Source: Ascidiaceihabitans sp039975415 (lineage in GTDB: Bacteria > Pseudomonadota > Alphaproteobacteria > Rhodobacterales > Rhodobacteraceae). From it: a stretch of 64,000 nucleotides of DNA. Shown in pieces: positions 55,068 through 64,000 of the stretch. The stretch is from the NCBI RefSeq assembly GCF_039975415.1, contig NZ_JBDWHD010000001.1; one strand, 5' to 3'. Numbering within the stretch: the first letter of the stretch is position 1; each line of letters starts with the position of its first letter. The position numbers and the translations under genes are program-made. Under the pieces are notes generated by a model. That model was not told the origin of the DNA and did not search any database. It saw nothing but the letters and a program-made list of their open reading frames with translations.

Positions 55068-58000
55068 ATGCGTTTTTTGTCGGCTATCATTTTGATTTTC
55101 AGCGTTGCAACGGGGGCCTCTGCACAAGATATTTTGCCGGACGAACGCTACATCGTAACCCCGAATGTGGATTTTTATGGCTCTGACCGTGCATCACTGT
55201 TTGATACGACCCAACAGGCATGTGCCCGCGCATGTTCGGCAGACAGCGCCTGTGTCGCTTATACGTTCAACAGCCGGTCAAACGCATGCTTTCCGAAATC
55301 CGACGTATCCGACCGCCAGCCCTATGACGGGGCGATGTCAGCCGAAAAAATCAAAACAACAGCGCAAGCCAAAGGTCTGGCCGCAGCCCGTCTGACGGAC
55401 CTATCGTTTGTTCGGTCGTCGGATTTGAAAATGGCGGCAGCACTTGCGCGGTCCATGGGGGATCGTTTTCCGACAAATGGCCAAAGCCCCGAAGCGGTGG
55501 TGTCTGCCGCACGTTCGGTTTTTGGATCAGAACGGGTATCGGCATATCGCAGGATTGGCGCAGCAATTGCTTTCACAGATGCGTCTGATTTGTGGGCGCA
55601 GTTCGCTTATGTTGGCCGACGTTTAAACGCTGGGTCCAACCAAACAAAACGTCAGGGGCGTCGTGACGCGATCCCTGCGGCCGTGAACGCCTATTTGCGC
55701 GCCGCAAGCACCGGGGCGCAGGTGAATGCGCTTCAACAATTGGCCTTTGCCTATGAAGCCAACAACCGCGGCAAAGATATGATTGCGCCGTTGCGCTTGG
55801 CCTACGACATCCAGCCCCGCGAAGAAGTCTCAAAAGCGTTGGACAAGGCAATCAACAAATACGGTTTTCGTATCATTGAACACACGGTGGAAAACCGTGG
55901 CCCAGAGCCACAGATTTGCGCAGTCTTTTCAGAAGAATTGGCAAAATCGGGTGTCACATATGGTGATTATGTCCGCATCGATGGAGACGTTGGTGTCACT
56001 GCCAAAGGTCGCCGGTTGTGTGTCGAAGGTGTGCAATTCGGGTCCCGTTATCAAGTGACGTTCCGTGCTGGTTTGCCTGATGCGAAAGGCGAAAAACTGG
56101 TGCGCGATGTGGATTTGGCGCTTTACGTGCGGGATCGCGATCCGCAAGTCCGGTTTCCCGGGCGCAGCTATGTTTTGCCGCGCGGCGCTGACGCGGCTTT
56201 GCCGGTTGAGACGGTCAATCTGAACGAAGTTACCTTGCAATTGCGCCGCGTCAGTGATCGCAATCTGCTGCGCTCCATTCAGGAAAAATACTTCGGCAAA
56301 CCGCTGTCCAGTTGGCAAGAACGCAACTTTAGCGAAGACATCGCACAGAACGTCTGGAGCGGAACAGCCGATGTTCAGAACACGCTGAACGCCGACATGA
56401 CCACACGTTTGCCAATTGGCGATGTTTTGGGCGGTATGCCCCCGGGCATCTATACCCTGACGGCCCGTGTTCCGGGGCAAAATGAAAGCGACGGGGCAGG
56501 GGCCACGCAGTGGTTTGTGCTGTCCGATCTGGGGCTGACGACATGGCAGGGCAACACCGGTCTGACGGTGACGGTGCGCGGGTTAAGCGATGCGCAAGCG
56601 CGTGCAGGCGTTGAGGTTTCTTTGATTTCCAAAGCAAATGCAGTGCTGGCCAAAGCGGTTACTGACGCGGATGGTTTTGCGACTTTTGCACCCGGTCTTA
56701 GCCGTGGATCGGGCGCGTCCGCTCCTGCATTGATTGTTGCGCAAATGGGCGAAGACGACATCGGGTTTTTGCCGTTGACGGACCCCGCATTTGATCTGTC
56801 GGATCGCGGTGTGGCAGGGCGCCCGGCCGCCCCGCCGGTGGACGTGTTCTTGACGACGGATCGCGGTGCCTACCGTCCAGGCGACACGATTTTTGCCACC
56901 GCATTGTTACGTGATGCCCAGGTCAAAGCGATTGCTGGCATGCCGCTTACTGCGATTCTGACCCGCCCTGACGGTGTGGAATACAGTCGTCATCTAAGCG
57001 CAGACGCGATGGCGGGGGGGCATGTCTTCGAGATGCCAGTGGGGGGCACGGCCCCACGCGGAACATGGCGATTGTCTTTGAAATCTGATTTAGATGCTGC
57101 GGCACTGGCCAGCCAAACTGTGCTGGTTGAAGACTTCCTGCCCGAACGCATTGATGCAAAGCTGTCCTTGCCCGACGCCCCTATTCGTCTTGGGGATCGC
57201 CCTCCTTTGACTGTAGATGCACGGTATTTGTTTGGCGCACCCGGCGGCAATCTGGCGGTGGAAGGCGATGTGCGCCTGCGTGCTTTACGCAGATTGGAGG
57301 CTTGGCCCGGCTATCAATTTGGCCGTCATGATTTGCAGCTTTCGACCCAAACCCGCTACTTAGAGCCTTCTCGAACGGACGATCTGGGCCGTGCGGTGAT
57401 GGAACTGCGCATGCCTGACGGCAATCCGGAACATGCCTTGTACGAAGCGCAAGTGGCTGTGCGTGTCACCGAAGGCTCAGGTCGTCCGATTGAACGGCGC
57501 ATGGTCCGCGCATTGGATTTGCAAGGTGCTGTGATTGGCATAAAGCCGCTGTTCGAGGACGTGTTGAACGAAGGCGCGGATGCTTTGTTTGAACTTGTGT
57601 CTGTTGGCGGGTCTGTTGATGCGAAATGGACCATGAACCGCGTGCGAACGCGGTACCAGTGGTACCAGCTTTACGGCGATTGGAACTGGGAACCGATTGT
57701 GCAACGCACCGAGATTGCCTCTGGCGCTGTGACGCTGGGCATCGATCCGGTGACGGTTGCCGCCCCTACCGAATGGGGCGAATACGAGCTTGTCGTGGAA
57801 ACGTCAGGCGGGGCGTACACGGCATCTTCCGTCGATTTTTACGCGGGATGGTACGGCGGGGGTGACGCTGCTTCGACGCCAGACCGCTTGGAGATGTCGC
57901 TGGATGCAGAAAGCTATGATCTGGGGGACACAGCCACATTGCGTTTGGTGCCACGCTATGACGGCGTAGGATTGATTGCGGTTATGTCGGGAGGCGTGAT

Positions 58001-60455
58001 TGAACGTCGCGTAGTCGATGTCAAAGCGGGTGAAAATACAGTGCCGTTGACGGTGTCGGCAGGCTGGGGCGCTGGTGCTTACGTGACTGCTACAGTCATC
58101 CGGCCCATGGATGTTGCAGCGGGTCAAAACCCTGCGCGTGCTTTGGGCGTCGCCTATGCGAAGGTCGCGCCGGGGGCAAAAGCGCTTAGCGTTTCGGTAG
58201 ATGCAGGTCAGGGCCTAAGTGGCCAAGCCGGCACCTCCGAGGTGCGCGTTAAAGTCGATGGGATCACGCAGGGCGAGACGGCTTATGTGACATTGGCTTC
58301 GGTTGATTTGGGCATTCTGAACCTGACCGGTTTTGATGCGCCGGACCCCGACGGCCACTACTTTGGCCAGCGGCGTCTGGGCGTGGAAATGCGCGACGTT
58401 TACGGCCGCCTGATCGACGGCTTGAACGGTGCCATGGGGCAAGTCCGCTCTGGCGGGGACGCTGTTGGCGGGATGCGGCGCGAAAGCCCGCCACCAACCG
58501 AAGACCTGATGGCGGCCTTCAGCGGGCCTGTTACTGTGGATAGCGATGGTTTTGCGACATTCACAGTCCCGCGTCCCGACTTTAACGGAACGATCCGCAT
58601 GATGGCTGTGGCGTGGTCTGATACGGGTGTGGGGGCTGCGACACAGGACGTTGTGGCACGCGATCCGATGGTTTTGACGGCTTCCGTGCCACGGTTCATG
58701 GCGCCCGGTGATGTCAGTCGCCTGTTGTTGCAAGTGGTGCATGCAGATGGCGCTGCGGGCCAAGTCGCGCTGAACGTAAGCAGTGATGGTTTGTTGCTTG
58801 GCGCGGTGCCTGCCGAATTGCGCGTGGCCGATAAAAGCGCAGTTGAACTAGAGGTGCCTGTCACCGCGACTTTGATAGGCGATTATGCAATCGACCTGAC
58901 GTTGGTTACGCCTGATGGTGTGCAGCTGACCAAAACGCTGACACTGGGGGTGCGGGCCAATGACCCCGAAATCTCAACGACACGCCGCTTTTCACTGGGC
59001 GTGGGTGAAGCATTTACCTTTGATGGCAATGTGTTTGCAGGGTTGATGCCGGGCACTGCAAGGGCGACTTTGGCGGCCGGTCCTTTGGCGCGGTTTGACG
59101 TGCCAGGGCTGATGCGACAGCTGGACCGTTACCCTTATGGGTGCACCGAACAGCTGACGTCCGGGGCGCTGCCTTTGTTGGCGGCTGGTGATTTGGCCGG
59201 ATCATTGGGCCGCGATGATGTGCAGGACCGCGTGGATGGTGCGATAGCCCAAATTCTAACGCGGCAGTCCAGCAATGGCGCATTTGGGATGTGGCGTGCG
59301 GGGTCCGGTTACTTCTGGTTGGACGCGTATGTCACCGATTTCCTTAGCCGTGCAAAAGCCGCCGGATATGTTGTGCCGGACCTCGCGTTTGATCTGGCTT
59401 TGGACAATCTGCGCAACCGCATAAACTATTCGCCAGATTTTGATGAGGGCGGCGAAGACGTTGCCTATGCGTTGTTCGTGTTGGCCCGCGAAGGTGCGGC
59501 TGCCATGGGCGATTTGCGTTACTATGCGGACGCCAAGGCAACAGCTTTTGGCACGCCACTTGCGGCGGCACAGTTGGGTGCCGCTTTGGCGCAATACGGG
59601 GATCAGACGCGCAGTGATGCGATGTTTGGCCGTGCTGGTGCATTGTTGCTGAAAGCCCGTGCATCCAAGCCGGTTTGGCGTGATGATTTTGGCACCAACC
59701 TACGCGACACTGCTGGTGTTTTGCGTCTGGCGGCCGAAGTGGGCAGCACAGCCGTAAACCAAGTTGCCTTGTCGCAAAGTGTCAGCGGCGCAAACCGCAC
59801 GTTGTCCACGCAGGAAGCCGCACAAGTGGTTATGGCGGCCCAAGCGCTCAGTCGTGATGTTGCGGTGCCTGCCTTGACGGTGGATGATGTGCCCGCGCGG
59901 GGCACTGTGGTCGAGGAAATGTCCGACAGCGCCCCCACAGCGCGGGTGATCCGCAATGTGTCGGGGCGGCCTATTGATGTGACCATGACCACGTTCGGTG
60001 TGCCGGATGTCGCCCCGCCTGCCGGTGGGTATGGATATGCGATCAACCGCGAATACTTCACTTTGGACGGCGTGCCTGTGTCGGGTGATATGAAGGCAGG
60101 CGAACGCCGTGTCGTTGTCTTGCGGATATCGCCGTTTGAAGCCGTTGGGGCACGTTTGATTGTGGACGACCCGCTGCCAGCCGGATTGGAAATCGACAAT
60201 CCGAACTTGATCCGTGCGGGCGACATTGGGGCGATGGAGTGGTTGAAACCGGCCCGCACCCAACATGCTGAATTCCGCAGCGACCGCTTTTTGGCAGCAG
60301 TGGATCAGCAAGGCAGCGATCCTTTTGTTCTGGCCTATATCGTGCGTGCCGTCAGTCCGGGGACCTACCACCATCCGGCGGCCTTGGTGCAAGATATGTA
60401 CCGGCCCGAATATCGCGCGGTGACGCAAACAGGTCGCATAAGCGTGGTGAAGTAA
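55068..60455 (+). CDS. Bacterial alpha-2-macroglobulin with N-terminal PAN/apple domain
   Basis: This is a 1795-residue periplasmic protease-trap protein. The signal peptide is MRFLSAIILIFSVATGASAQ, with the ATG at 55068 after a GGAGGG. A Cys-rich PAN-like module follows (ACARACSADSACVAYTFNSR, about residues 45-90). Next come macroglobulin MG domains, including a bait-region-like Gly/Ala-rich stretch (about residues 1110-1160) with KVDGITQGETAYVTLASVDL, and a thioester motif CTEQ at residue 1359 in LDRYPYGCTEQLTSGALPLL. It traps proteases to protect the cell envelope. It is coupled to pbpC three bases downstream, the known ECAM-PBP1C pairing. Confidence 0.93.
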   Translation: MRFLSAIILIFSVATGASAQDILPDERYIVTPNVDFYGSDRASLFDTTQQACARACSADSACVAYTFNSRSNACFPKSDVSDRQPYDGAMSAEKIKTTAQAKGLAAARLTDLSFVRSSDLKMAAALARSMGDRFPTNGQSPEAVVSAARSVFGSERVSAYRRIGAAIAFTDASDLWAQFAYVGRRLNAGSNQTKRQGRRDAIPAAVNAYLRAASTGAQVNALQQLAFAYEANNRGKDMIAPLRLAYDIQPREEVSKALDKAINKYGFRIIEHTVENRGPEPQICAVFSEELAKSGVTYGDYVRIDGDVGVTAKGRRLCVEGVQFGSRYQVTFRAGLPDAKGEKLVRDVDLALYVRDRDPQVRFPGRSYVLPRGADAALPVETVNLNEVTLQLRRVSDRNLLRSIQEKYFGKPLSSWQERNFSEDIAQNVWSGTADVQNTLNADMTTRLPIGDVLGGMPPGIYTLTARVPGQNESDGAGATQWFVLSDLGLTTWQGNTGLTVTVRGLSDAQARAGVEVSLISKANAVLAKAVTDADGFATFAPGLSRGSGASAPALIVAQMGEDDIGFLPLTDPAFDLSDRGVAGRPAAPPVDVFLTTDRGAYRPGDTIFATALLRDAQVKAIAGMPLTAILTRPDGVEYSRHLSADAMAGGHVFEMPVGGTAPRGTWRLSLKSDLDAAALASQTVLVEDFLPERIDAKLSLPDAPIRLGDRPPLTVDARYLFGAPGGNLAVEGDVRLRALRRLEAWPGYQFGRHDLQLSTQTRYLEPSRTDDLGRAVMELRMPDGNPEHALYEAQVAVRVTEGSGRPIERRMVRALDLQGAVIGIKPLFEDVLNEGADALFELVSVGGSVDAKWTMNRVRTRYQWYQLYGDWNWEPIVQRTEIASGAVTLGIDPVTVAAPTEWGEYELVVETSGGAYTASSVDFYAGWYGGGDAASTPDRLEMSLDAESYDLGDTATLRLVPRYDGVGLIAVMSGGVIERRVVDVKAGENTVPLTVSAGWGAGAYVTATVIRPMDVAAGQNPARALGVAYAKVAPGAKALSVSVDAGQGLSGQAGTSEVRVKVDGITQGETAYVTLASVDLGILNLTGFDAPDPDGHYFGQRRLGVEMRDVYGRLIDGLNGAMGQVRSGGDAVGGMRRESPPPTEDLMAAFSGPVTVDSDGFATFTVPRPDFNGTIRMMAVAWSDTGVGAATQDVVARDPMVLTASVPRFMAPGDVSRLLLQVVHADGAAGQVALNVSSDGLLLGAVPAELRVADKSAVELEVPVTATLIGDYAIDLTLVTPDGVQLTKTLTLGVRANDPEISTTRRFSLGVGEAFTFDGNVFAGLMPGTARATLAAGPLARFDVPGLMRQLDRYPYGCTEQLTSGALPLLAAGDLAGSLGRDDVQDRVDGAIAQILTRQSSNGAFGMWRAGSGYFWLDAYVTDFLSRAKAAGYVVPDLAFDLALDNLRNRINYSPDFDEGGEDVAYALFVLAREGAAAMGDLRYYADAKATAFGTPLAAAQLGAALAQYGDQTRSDAMFGRAGALLLKARASKPVWRDDFGTNLRDTAGVLRLAAEVGSTAVNQVALSQSVSGANRTLSTQEAAQVVMAAQALSRDVAVPALTVDDVPARGTVVEEMSDSAPTARVIRNVSGRPIDVTMTTFGVPDVAPPAGGYGYAINREYFTLDGVPVSGDMKAGERRVVVLRISPFEAVGARLIVDDPLPAGLEIDNPNLIRAGDIGAMEWLKPARTQHAEFRSDRFLAAVDQQGSDPFVLAYIVRAVSPGTYHHPAALVQDMYRPEYRAVTQTGRISVVK

Positions 60456-60458
60456 GCC

Positions 60459-62459
60459 ATGGCAAAGACGCTGTGGTTGCTGGCGATTGTCGCCTTTTGT
60501 GTCGCCTTGGGGCGGGACAGTTGGGACAGTTGGGTCCACAGAACAGTGTTGCCGGAAACGCTGGCCGAAACGTCTGTTGAGGTGCGTGATCGTGACGGGG
60601 CTTTGCTGCGTGTGTTTACGGTCGAAAACGGGCGCTACCGCCTGCCTGTGTCGATTTCCGGGGTTGATCCTGCATTTATTGCAATGCTTTTGACCTATGA
60701 GGACAAACGGTTTTTGCATCACAGTGGTGTCGATGGTTTGGCTGTAGCGCGGGCGGCCGGTCAGGCGATTTTGAACGGTGGTGTGGTGTCGGGTGGATCG
60801 ACGCTTACGATGCAAGTGGCGCGTTTGCTGGAAAATTCCGGCACAGGGCGTTGGTCGGGCAAGCTGCGGCAGATGCGTGTTGCTTGGGCCTTGGAGCGAA
60901 GACTGACCAAGGACCAGATACTAGAGTTGTACCTTCTGCACGCGCCCTACGGAGGCGCCGTCGAAGGGGTGCGGGCGGGGGCTTTGGCGTGGTTCGGAAA
61001 AGAACCTGCGCGACTGACGCAAGCGGAAGCCGCTTTGTTGGTGGCGCTGCCGCAAGCACCAGAGGCACGGCGGCCTGACCGGCATTTAAAAGCTGCGCGG
61101 CACGCACGTGACCGCGTTTTGGAGCGGGTGGGAATTGCTGCCGAAGATCAGAATTTGCCGCGCCACCAGCGTGATTTTGTTCGACTGGCCCCTCATTTGG
61201 CGGATCATCTGCGCGGGCGTGATCCATTGGCGTCACGCCATGACGTGACGGTGGATGCAGATCTGCAGCGCAAGATCGAAGCGCTGTCGCGCACAGCTGT
61301 GCGAGATCAGGCAGCTGGCGTATCCTTGGCGATCGTTGTTGCGGATCACCACACGGGCGAGATTTTAGCGACGTCCAGTGCGCCGCGATATTCAAGCGCG
61401 GGCGGGGCGTTGGGATTTGTGGATATGACGCGGGCAAAACGGTCACCGGGGTCGACATTGAAACCATTGATTTACGGGCTGGCTTTCGATCAAGGGTTGG
61501 CGCATCCCGAAACGATTTTCAATGATGCCCCAATTGCCTTTGATCGCTATGCGCCGCAGAATTTTGATGGCGTATTCCGTGGTGAAATTACTGCGCGACG
61601 CGCCTTGCAGCTGTCGCTTAATATTGCGCCTGTTATGCTGACCCAAGCGATGGGGCCGCGCCGCTTGATGGCGGGTTTGCGGGCCAGCGGAGCTGAGCCG
61701 CAATTGCCCGCAAACGCGGCGCCGGGATTGGCTGTTGCACTGGGCGGCATGGGGGTGTCCCTGCGCGATTTGGTCCAGCTTTATGCAGGTATCGCACAGG
61801 GCGGCGTGGCCCGCAGTTTGGTACATCAGGAGGGGGGAAAACGCCCCGAAGGCCGTATCATGTCGCCGCGATCTGCCTGGTATGTCAGCAATATTCTGGG
61901 TGGGTTGGCGCCACCGCCCGGGGCCTCCAAAGGTAGATTGGCTTATAAGACAGGCACCTCTTATGGACACAGGGACGCTTGGGCCATCGGGTATGACGGC
62001 CAACATGTTGTGGGCGTTTGGATGGGGCGGCCAGATGGTACGCCTGTGCCTGGGGCATTTGGTGGTGCGCTTGCGGCCCCTGTGATGTTCGAAGCCTTTG
62101 GACGTTTGAAAGCCGGTTTTGACCCTTTGCCGCCGCCCCCCCCTGATGCTTTGATTTTACCGACTGCGCGTTTGCCACAGCCCTTGCAATATTTTGGCCG
62201 GCGTCATGATCAGGTTGCGCGTGACGCTTTGACTTTGACCTTTCCCCCTGATGGCGCGCGATTGGCGAAAGGGGCCGGTATTCCGTTGAAACTGCGTGGC
62301 GGCCACGCGCCGTTTACTGTTCTTTTGAACGATCGCCCTGCGATGACGGGATTGCGACAGCGCCATGTCGTTTTGCCCGACCCGGGTGCGGGGTTCAGCC
62401 GTATTTCAGTGGTTGATGCTTCGGGCGCGTCGCAGGCTGTCGAAGTGCAATTGGATTAG
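60459..62459 (+). CDS. pbpC: Penicillin-binding protein 1C
   Basis: This 666-residue bifunctional peptidoglycan synthase has an N-terminal membrane anchor (TLWLLAIVAFCVALG), a glycosyltransferase domain (ISGVDPAFIAMLLTYEDKRF; GGVVSGGSTLTMQVARLLEN), and a transpeptidase domain with the SxxK motif in KRSPGSTLKPLIYGLAFD, SxN in ALQLSLNIAPVM, and KTG in LAYKTGTSYGHRDAWAIGYD. The C-terminal BiPBP_C domain is about 85 residues. It repairs peptidoglycan near damaged sites and is co-expressed with the alpha-2-macroglobulin. Confidence 0.94.
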   Translation: MAKTLWLLAIVAFCVALGRDSWDSWVHRTVLPETLAETSVEVRDRDGALLRVFTVENGRYRLPVSISGVDPAFIAMLLTYEDKRFLHHSGVDGLAVARAAGQAILNGGVVSGGSTLTMQVARLLENSGTGRWSGKLRQMRVAWALERRLTKDQILELYLLHAPYGGAVEGVRAGALAWFGKEPARLTQAEAALLVALPQAPEARRPDRHLKAARHARDRVLERVGIAAEDQNLPRHQRDFVRLAPHLADHLRGRDPLASRHDVTVDADLQRKIEALSRTAVRDQAAGVSLAIVVADHHTGEILATSSAPRYSSAGGALGFVDMTRAKRSPGSTLKPLIYGLAFDQGLAHPETIFNDAPIAFDRYAPQNFDGVFRGEITARRALQLSLNIAPVMLTQAMGPRRLMAGLRASGAEPQLPANAAPGLAVALGGMGVSLRDLVQLYAGIAQGGVARSLVHQEGGKRPEGRIMSPRSAWYVSNILGGLAPPPGASKGRLAYKTGTSYGHRDAWAIGYDGQHVVGVWMGRPDGTPVPGAFGGALAAPVMFEAFGRLKAGFDPLPPPPPDALILPTARLPQPLQYFGRRHDQVARDALTLTFPPDGARLAKGAGIPLKLRGGHAPFTVLLNDRPAMTGLRQRHVVLPDPGAGFSRISVVDASGASQAVEVQLD

Positions 62460-62471
62460 CGCAAGGTCTGT

Positions 62472-62520
62472 AGGGGGGCGCTGCCCCCGTCCTGCGGACT
62501 CCCCCGGGATATTTTCGGCC
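62472..62520. repeat. G/C-rich palindromic intergenic repeat after pbpC
   Basis: GGGGGGCGCTGCCCCC followed by GTCCTGCGGACTCCCCC and GGGATATTTTCGGCC is a strong hairpin with a second CTGCGGAC element. I recognise this form from many intergenic sites in Rhodobacteraceae genomes, where it works as a terminator-like repeat. It probably ends the macroglobulin-pbpC transcript. Between 62521 and 62768 I see no supported gene. Confidence 0.65.
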
Positions 62521-62831
62521 TTATGTATCAAACGCACCAAGCGGGTGTGAGCGATGATTAAGGTATTGCTGGTTCTGTTTTTTCAGCAGGTTATCGGGTG
62601 GGCGCTTAACTCTGATGGTAGTCCACATGCATTTTACTTGTCCCTCCCATTGGTAGAAGCAAGCAACCATCAAGGACCATTCATTGCCGTCTCCGAGTAT
62701 TCTTTTCCCACGGGGCATTGGCGAAATAGCCAGTCGGCTAGTCTCCCCTTGGAATACCGCACTTTCTTTGGACCTGTCGCGGTTTGATGCCGCTCCTTTG
62801 ATAGCATTTATTGCAACAAAGGAGACGAACT

Positions 62832-63107
62832 ATGGGATTGAAACGGACGGATGAATTCCGGGCTGACGCGGTGCGGATCGCGCTGACAAGTGGGCTGACA
62901 CGCAGACAAGTGGCCTCGGATTTGGGTGTTGGCTTATCGACATTGAACAAATGGGTGACCGCGCATCGAGACACCGATGTGGTATCCGACAAAGATCTGG
63001 AACTAGTCCGTGAGAATGAACGGCTTCGACGCGAGAACCGCATTCTCAAGGAGGAGAGGGATATTCTAAAAAAGGCCACAGCCTTCTTCGCGAGCCAAAA
63101 ACCATGA
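62832..63107 (+). CDS. IS3-family transposase OrfA (helix-turn-helix)
   Basis: This 91-residue protein has a helix-turn-helix (FRADAVRIALTSGLTRRQVA, SDLGVGLSTLNKWVTAHRDT) and a leucine-zipper-like tail (ELVRENERLRRENRILKEER) for dimerisation. The heptamer AAAAAAG at 63068-63074 lies in frame near the end, as in programmed -1 frameshifting that makes an OrfAB fusion. It overlaps orfB by four bases (ATGA). The ATG at 62832 has a GGAG site. Confidence 0.9.
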   Translation: MGLKRTDEFRADAVRIALTSGLTRRQVASDLGVGLSTLNKWVTAHRDTDVVSDKDLELVRENERLRRENRILKEERDILKKATAFFASQKP

Positions 63108-63961
63108 GGTTCAGGTTCATCGAAGAGCACGGCTGCGATTTCCCGACCAACCGCCTCTGCCAGGTTCTGGACGTCAGCGAGCGAGGCTTACGCGCTTATC
63201 GCAGCCGACCGGCCAGCCAACGGCAGCGAACCGACATGGTCATGCTGGCACACATCAAGGAACAATCTCGCCTTAGCTTGGGCAGCTATGGCAGGCCGAG
63301 AATGACGGAAGAGTTGAAGGAGCTTGGTTTGAACATCGGCCATCGGCGCGTCGGTCGATTGATGCGCGAGAACGGCATTCGTGTTGAGCGGTCGAAGAAA
63401 TACAAGGTGACCACTGACAGCAACCATGCGTTCAACATTGCCCCCAATCTGCTGAACCGGGACTTCCATGCGGATGCGCCCAATCAGAAATGGGCGGGCG
63501 ACATCAGCTACGTGTGGACGCGTGAGGGATGGCTTTATCTCGCTGTAATCCTTGATCTGCACTCTCGGCGTGTCATTGGTTGGGCGGTCAGCAACCGGAT
63601 GAAGCGTGATCTCGCGATCCGGGCTTTGAAGATGGCCATCGCGCTGCGGCAACCGCCAAAGGGCTGCATCCATCACACGGATCGCGGGTCGCAATACTGC
63701 TCACATGACTACCAGAAAATATTACGCCAGCACGGGTTCAAGGCGTCGATGAGCGGAAAAGGCAATTGTTATGACAACTCTGCCGTCGAGACGTTCTTCA
63801 AAACGATCAAAGCTGAGCTGATCTGGCGACGGGCTTGGAAAACGCGGCGGGATGCTGAAATGGCCATCTTCGAATACATCAACGGCTTCTACAATCCACG
63901 CCGAAGGCACTCAGCATTGGGCTGGAAAAGCCCCGTCGCCTTCGAGCGAAAAGTGGCCTAA
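63104..63961 (+). CDS. IS3-family transposase OrfB (DDE integrase)
   Basis: This 285-residue catalytic protein has the DDE triad: Asp in QKWAGDISYVWTREGWLYLA, Asp in GCIHHTDRGSQYCSHDYQ, Glu in GNCYDNSAVETFFKTIKAEL. An N-terminal HTH_21 region (SLGSYGRPRMTEELKELGL) and the end YNPRRRHSALGWKSPVAFE are typical. It appears intact, so the element may be active. The -1 frame relative to orfA is as expected. Confidence 0.93.
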   Translation: MRFRFIEEHGCDFPTNRLCQVLDVSERGLRAYRSRPASQRQRTDMVMLAHIKEQSRLSLGSYGRPRMTEELKELGLNIGHRRVGRLMRENGIRVERSKKYKVTTDSNHAFNIAPNLLNRDFHADAPNQKWAGDISYVWTREGWLYLAVILDLHSRRVIGWAVSNRMKRDLAIRALKMAIALRQPPKGCIHHTDRGSQYCSHDYQKILRQHGFKASMSGKGNCYDNSAVETFFKTIKAELIWRRAWKTRRDAEMAIFEYINGFYNPRRRHSALGWKSPVAFERKVA

Positions 63962-64000
63962 ACGAGCACTTGGGGCGGCACAAATACGCGACAGGTCCAC

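Larger units (their letters stand above)
62769..63999 (+). mobile_element. IS3-family insertion sequence, structurally complete
   Basis: The imperfect terminal inverted repeats begin TGGACCTGTCGCG on the left (62769-62781) and, as reverse complement, TGGACCTGTCGCG on the right (63999-63987). Homology continues about 27 bases (TGCCGC near 62787-62792 and matching on the right). The 1231-base unit holds orfA and orfB with a slippery A6G. The target duplication cannot be checked because the window ends one base past the right end. Confidence 0.88.

Noticed and set aside
59700..60815. 371-codon minus-strand open frame over the macroglobulin-pbpC junction
   Set aside because: Antisense to two strong genes, Arg/His-rich, no recognised motif.
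62554..62787. 77-codon plus-strand ORF before the insertion sequence
   Set aside because: Runs into the left end of the element, no domain, no ribosome site.

Overview
The window looks like a chromosomal segment of a marine Rhodobacteraceae (Roseobacter-group) alphaproteobacterium. The basis is gene content: a glpRDSTPQ-DUF2160-VK glycerol cluster, an imelysin/di-haem oxidoreductase/imelysin/DUF1513 iron operon, a vanadium haloperoxidase, flagellar genes ordered motB-flgE-flgK-flgL-flgI, an alpha-2-macroglobulin/PBP1C pair and a G/C-rich roseobacter-type palindromic repeat. The species cannot be named from sequence alone. I saw no tRNA, rRNA or CRISPR.

Left part (1-15 kb). A truncated surface/secreted protein gene lies at the edge. 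Next is a minus-strand corrinoid-uptake operon (DUF1636-btuD-btuF-btuC) behind a cobalamin riboswitch. Then comes a partly decayed amine-catabolism island: the intact genes FMO-RidA-DUF1028-LysR sit between wrecks of a polyamine-type ABC transporter on one side and of a trimethylamine-dehydrogenase-like oxidoreductase and a PLP decarboxylase on the other. A four-gene iron operon follows.

Middle (15-38 kb). A complete glycerol/glycerol-3-phosphate uptake and catabolism regulon has its divergent GlpR repressor and a visible array of GlpR-like half-sites. It runs into an iron-alcohol dehydrogenase and, convergently, a solitary phnM. Then come a vanadium haloperoxidase with a small membrane-protein gene downstream and a 12-bp perfect dyad upstream, and a flagellar block. 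Divergent from motB is a PadR regulator with a striking duplicated palindromic operator, overlapping a small membrane protein gene.

Right part (38-64 kb). This holds tRNA-modification (trhO) and NAD-salvage genes (pncA, pncB) that flank a nitric-oxide cassette (truncated haemoglobin, a 53-residue membrane protein, NsrR). After them comes arfB, preceded by a very short ORF with an ideal Shine-Dalgarno sequence and a terminator. Next is a queuosine-precursor transporter whose leader closely resembles a preQ1-I riboswitch, then envelope genes (MFS, mepA, phytase-like), recQ, yaaA, a cytosolic hybrid histidine kinase, and the 1795-residue alpha-2-macroglobulin with pbpC. A structurally complete IS3-family element ends one base before the window edge.

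The RNA-level items are the least routine content: the preQ1-like leader, the arfB leader ORF, the PadR double operator and the haloperoxidase dyad. All assignments come from reading the sequence and from family knowledge; no database search was run.
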